Below, in pieces: positions 63,719 through 64,000 of a DNA stretch of 64,000 nucleotides (the first letter of the stretch is position 1; the number at the start of each line of letters is the position of its first letter). The translations under genes and the position numbers were made by a program. Source of the stretch: Janthinobacterium silvisoli (GTDB taxonomy: Bacteria > Pseudomonadota > Gammaproteobacteria > Burkholderiales > Burkholderiaceae_D); NCBI RefSeq assembly GCF_014200725.1, contig NZ_JACHCL010000001.1, positions 1,984,001-2,048,000 on the forward strand. Direction: 5' to 3'. The notes under the pieces were generated by a model that did no database searches, was not told the origin of the DNA, and saw nothing but the letters and a program-made list of their open reading frames with translations.

Positions 63719-64000
63719 TTAATTATTTTCTGGTATGACGCTGCCGGCCACACGGATCGACTTGCCACGGAACAGGGCAATCGCGCGGCCATCCTGGTTA
63801 CTCACCTTGACGTCATAGATACCGCTCTTGCCAGCCAGCGACTGCTCTACCGCTTCCGCCGCCAGCACGTCGCCTTTGTGAGCTGGCGCAAGGTAATCGA
63901 TGGTGCAGGCTGCGCCCACGGTATTCATGTTGTAGCTGTTGCAGGCAAAGGCGAAAGCGCTGTCGGCCAGCGCGAAAATAAAACCGCCATGGCAGCTCAG
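63719..64000 (-). CDS. paaI: Acyl-CoA thioesterase PaaI (partial)
   Basis: The 3' 93 codons of a hot-dog-fold thioesterase are visible; the 5' end is beyond the window. The stretch L-S-C-HGGFIFALADSAFAFACN contains the family's catalytic-helix motif (HGG-x6-D), followed by CTIDYLAPAHKGDVLAAEAV. PaaI hydrolyses stray hydroxyphenylacetyl-CoA-type thioesters and is normally encoded beside paaK, as here. The rest of the paa operon (paaABCDE, paaG and others) would be expected beyond 64000. Confidence 0.92.
   Translation of the reverse strand: MSCHGGFIFALADSAFAFACNSYNMNTVGAACTIDYLAPAHKGDVLAAEAVEQSLAGKSGIYDVKVSNQDGRAIALFRGKSIRVAGSVIPENN

Overview
The window is GC-rich chromosomal DNA from a betaproteobacterium. 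Gene content (kdpFABC, parE/parC, argH, paa genes, many TonB receptors and secreted proteases) and protein style fit Burkholderiales, most likely Oxalobacteraceae of the Janthinobacterium/Massilia/Duganella type. That placement is inferred from the proteins; no rRNA or other phylogenetic marker is present. I saw no tRNA, rRNA, CRISPR array or IS element.

Layout. (1) 1-4.9 kb, minus strand: the high-affinity K+ ATPase operon (30-aa membrane peptide, kdpF, kdpA, kdpB, kdpC, start of kdpD), with an 11-bp-spaced direct repeat upstream that suits the OmpR-type regulator KdpE. (2) 5.2-13.1 kb, plus strand: parE, an HscC-type Hsp70, an atypical J-domain membrane protein and parC in one tight run, preceded by a near-consensus LexA box. 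(3) 13.1-16.5 kb, minus: a small hypothetical, an M43 metalloprotease ending in a seven-repeat PLL-like propeller, and an exported Ala/Lys-rich protein. (4) 16.6-28.9 kb, minus: an eight-gene operon (enoyl-ACP reductase, a four-gene ABC efflux system, DUF3141 protein, MaoC-phosphate acetyltransferase, acetate kinase) behind a perfect FNR/ANR box at class II spacing. It resembles the low-oxygen-activated type of locus. (5) 29.2-32.9 kb: a Fur-box-preceded TonB receptor convergent with a secreted M64 peptidase. (6) 33-41 kb: exported cyanophycinase, TonB receptor, RpiR regulator and, divergently, an aspartoacylase-family hydrolase with a YfcC-type transporter. This reads as a scavenging pathway for extracellular cyanophycin-like polymer. 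(7) 41-45 kb: GNAT enzyme, two tandem 67-aa peptides, argH, an HTH/ACT-like protein. (8) 45.1-55.9 kb, plus: an M4 metalloprotease followed by a ten-gene hybrid type II secretion/type IV pilus-like operon (F, E, M-, N-, O-, P-like, secretin, three pseudopilins). (9) 55.9-57.0 kb: an AT-rich cassette with a DUF6232-type membrane protein and a small partner. (10) 57.2-64 kb: M24 peptidase convergent with paaZ, paaY, paaJ, paaK and paaI (phenylacetate catabolism).

Most interesting region: the AT-rich cassette at 55.87-57.03 kb. The C-terminus of its first protein and the N-terminus of its second carry the same short motif (INIS-x-STL-x-G-x-FA-x-G). This is the arrangement seen in bacterial amyloid-type signalling pairs. 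On its far side lies a diverged fragment of the 3' end of the last pseudopilin gene, so the cassette appears to have been inserted at, or exchanged into, the end of the secretion operon.
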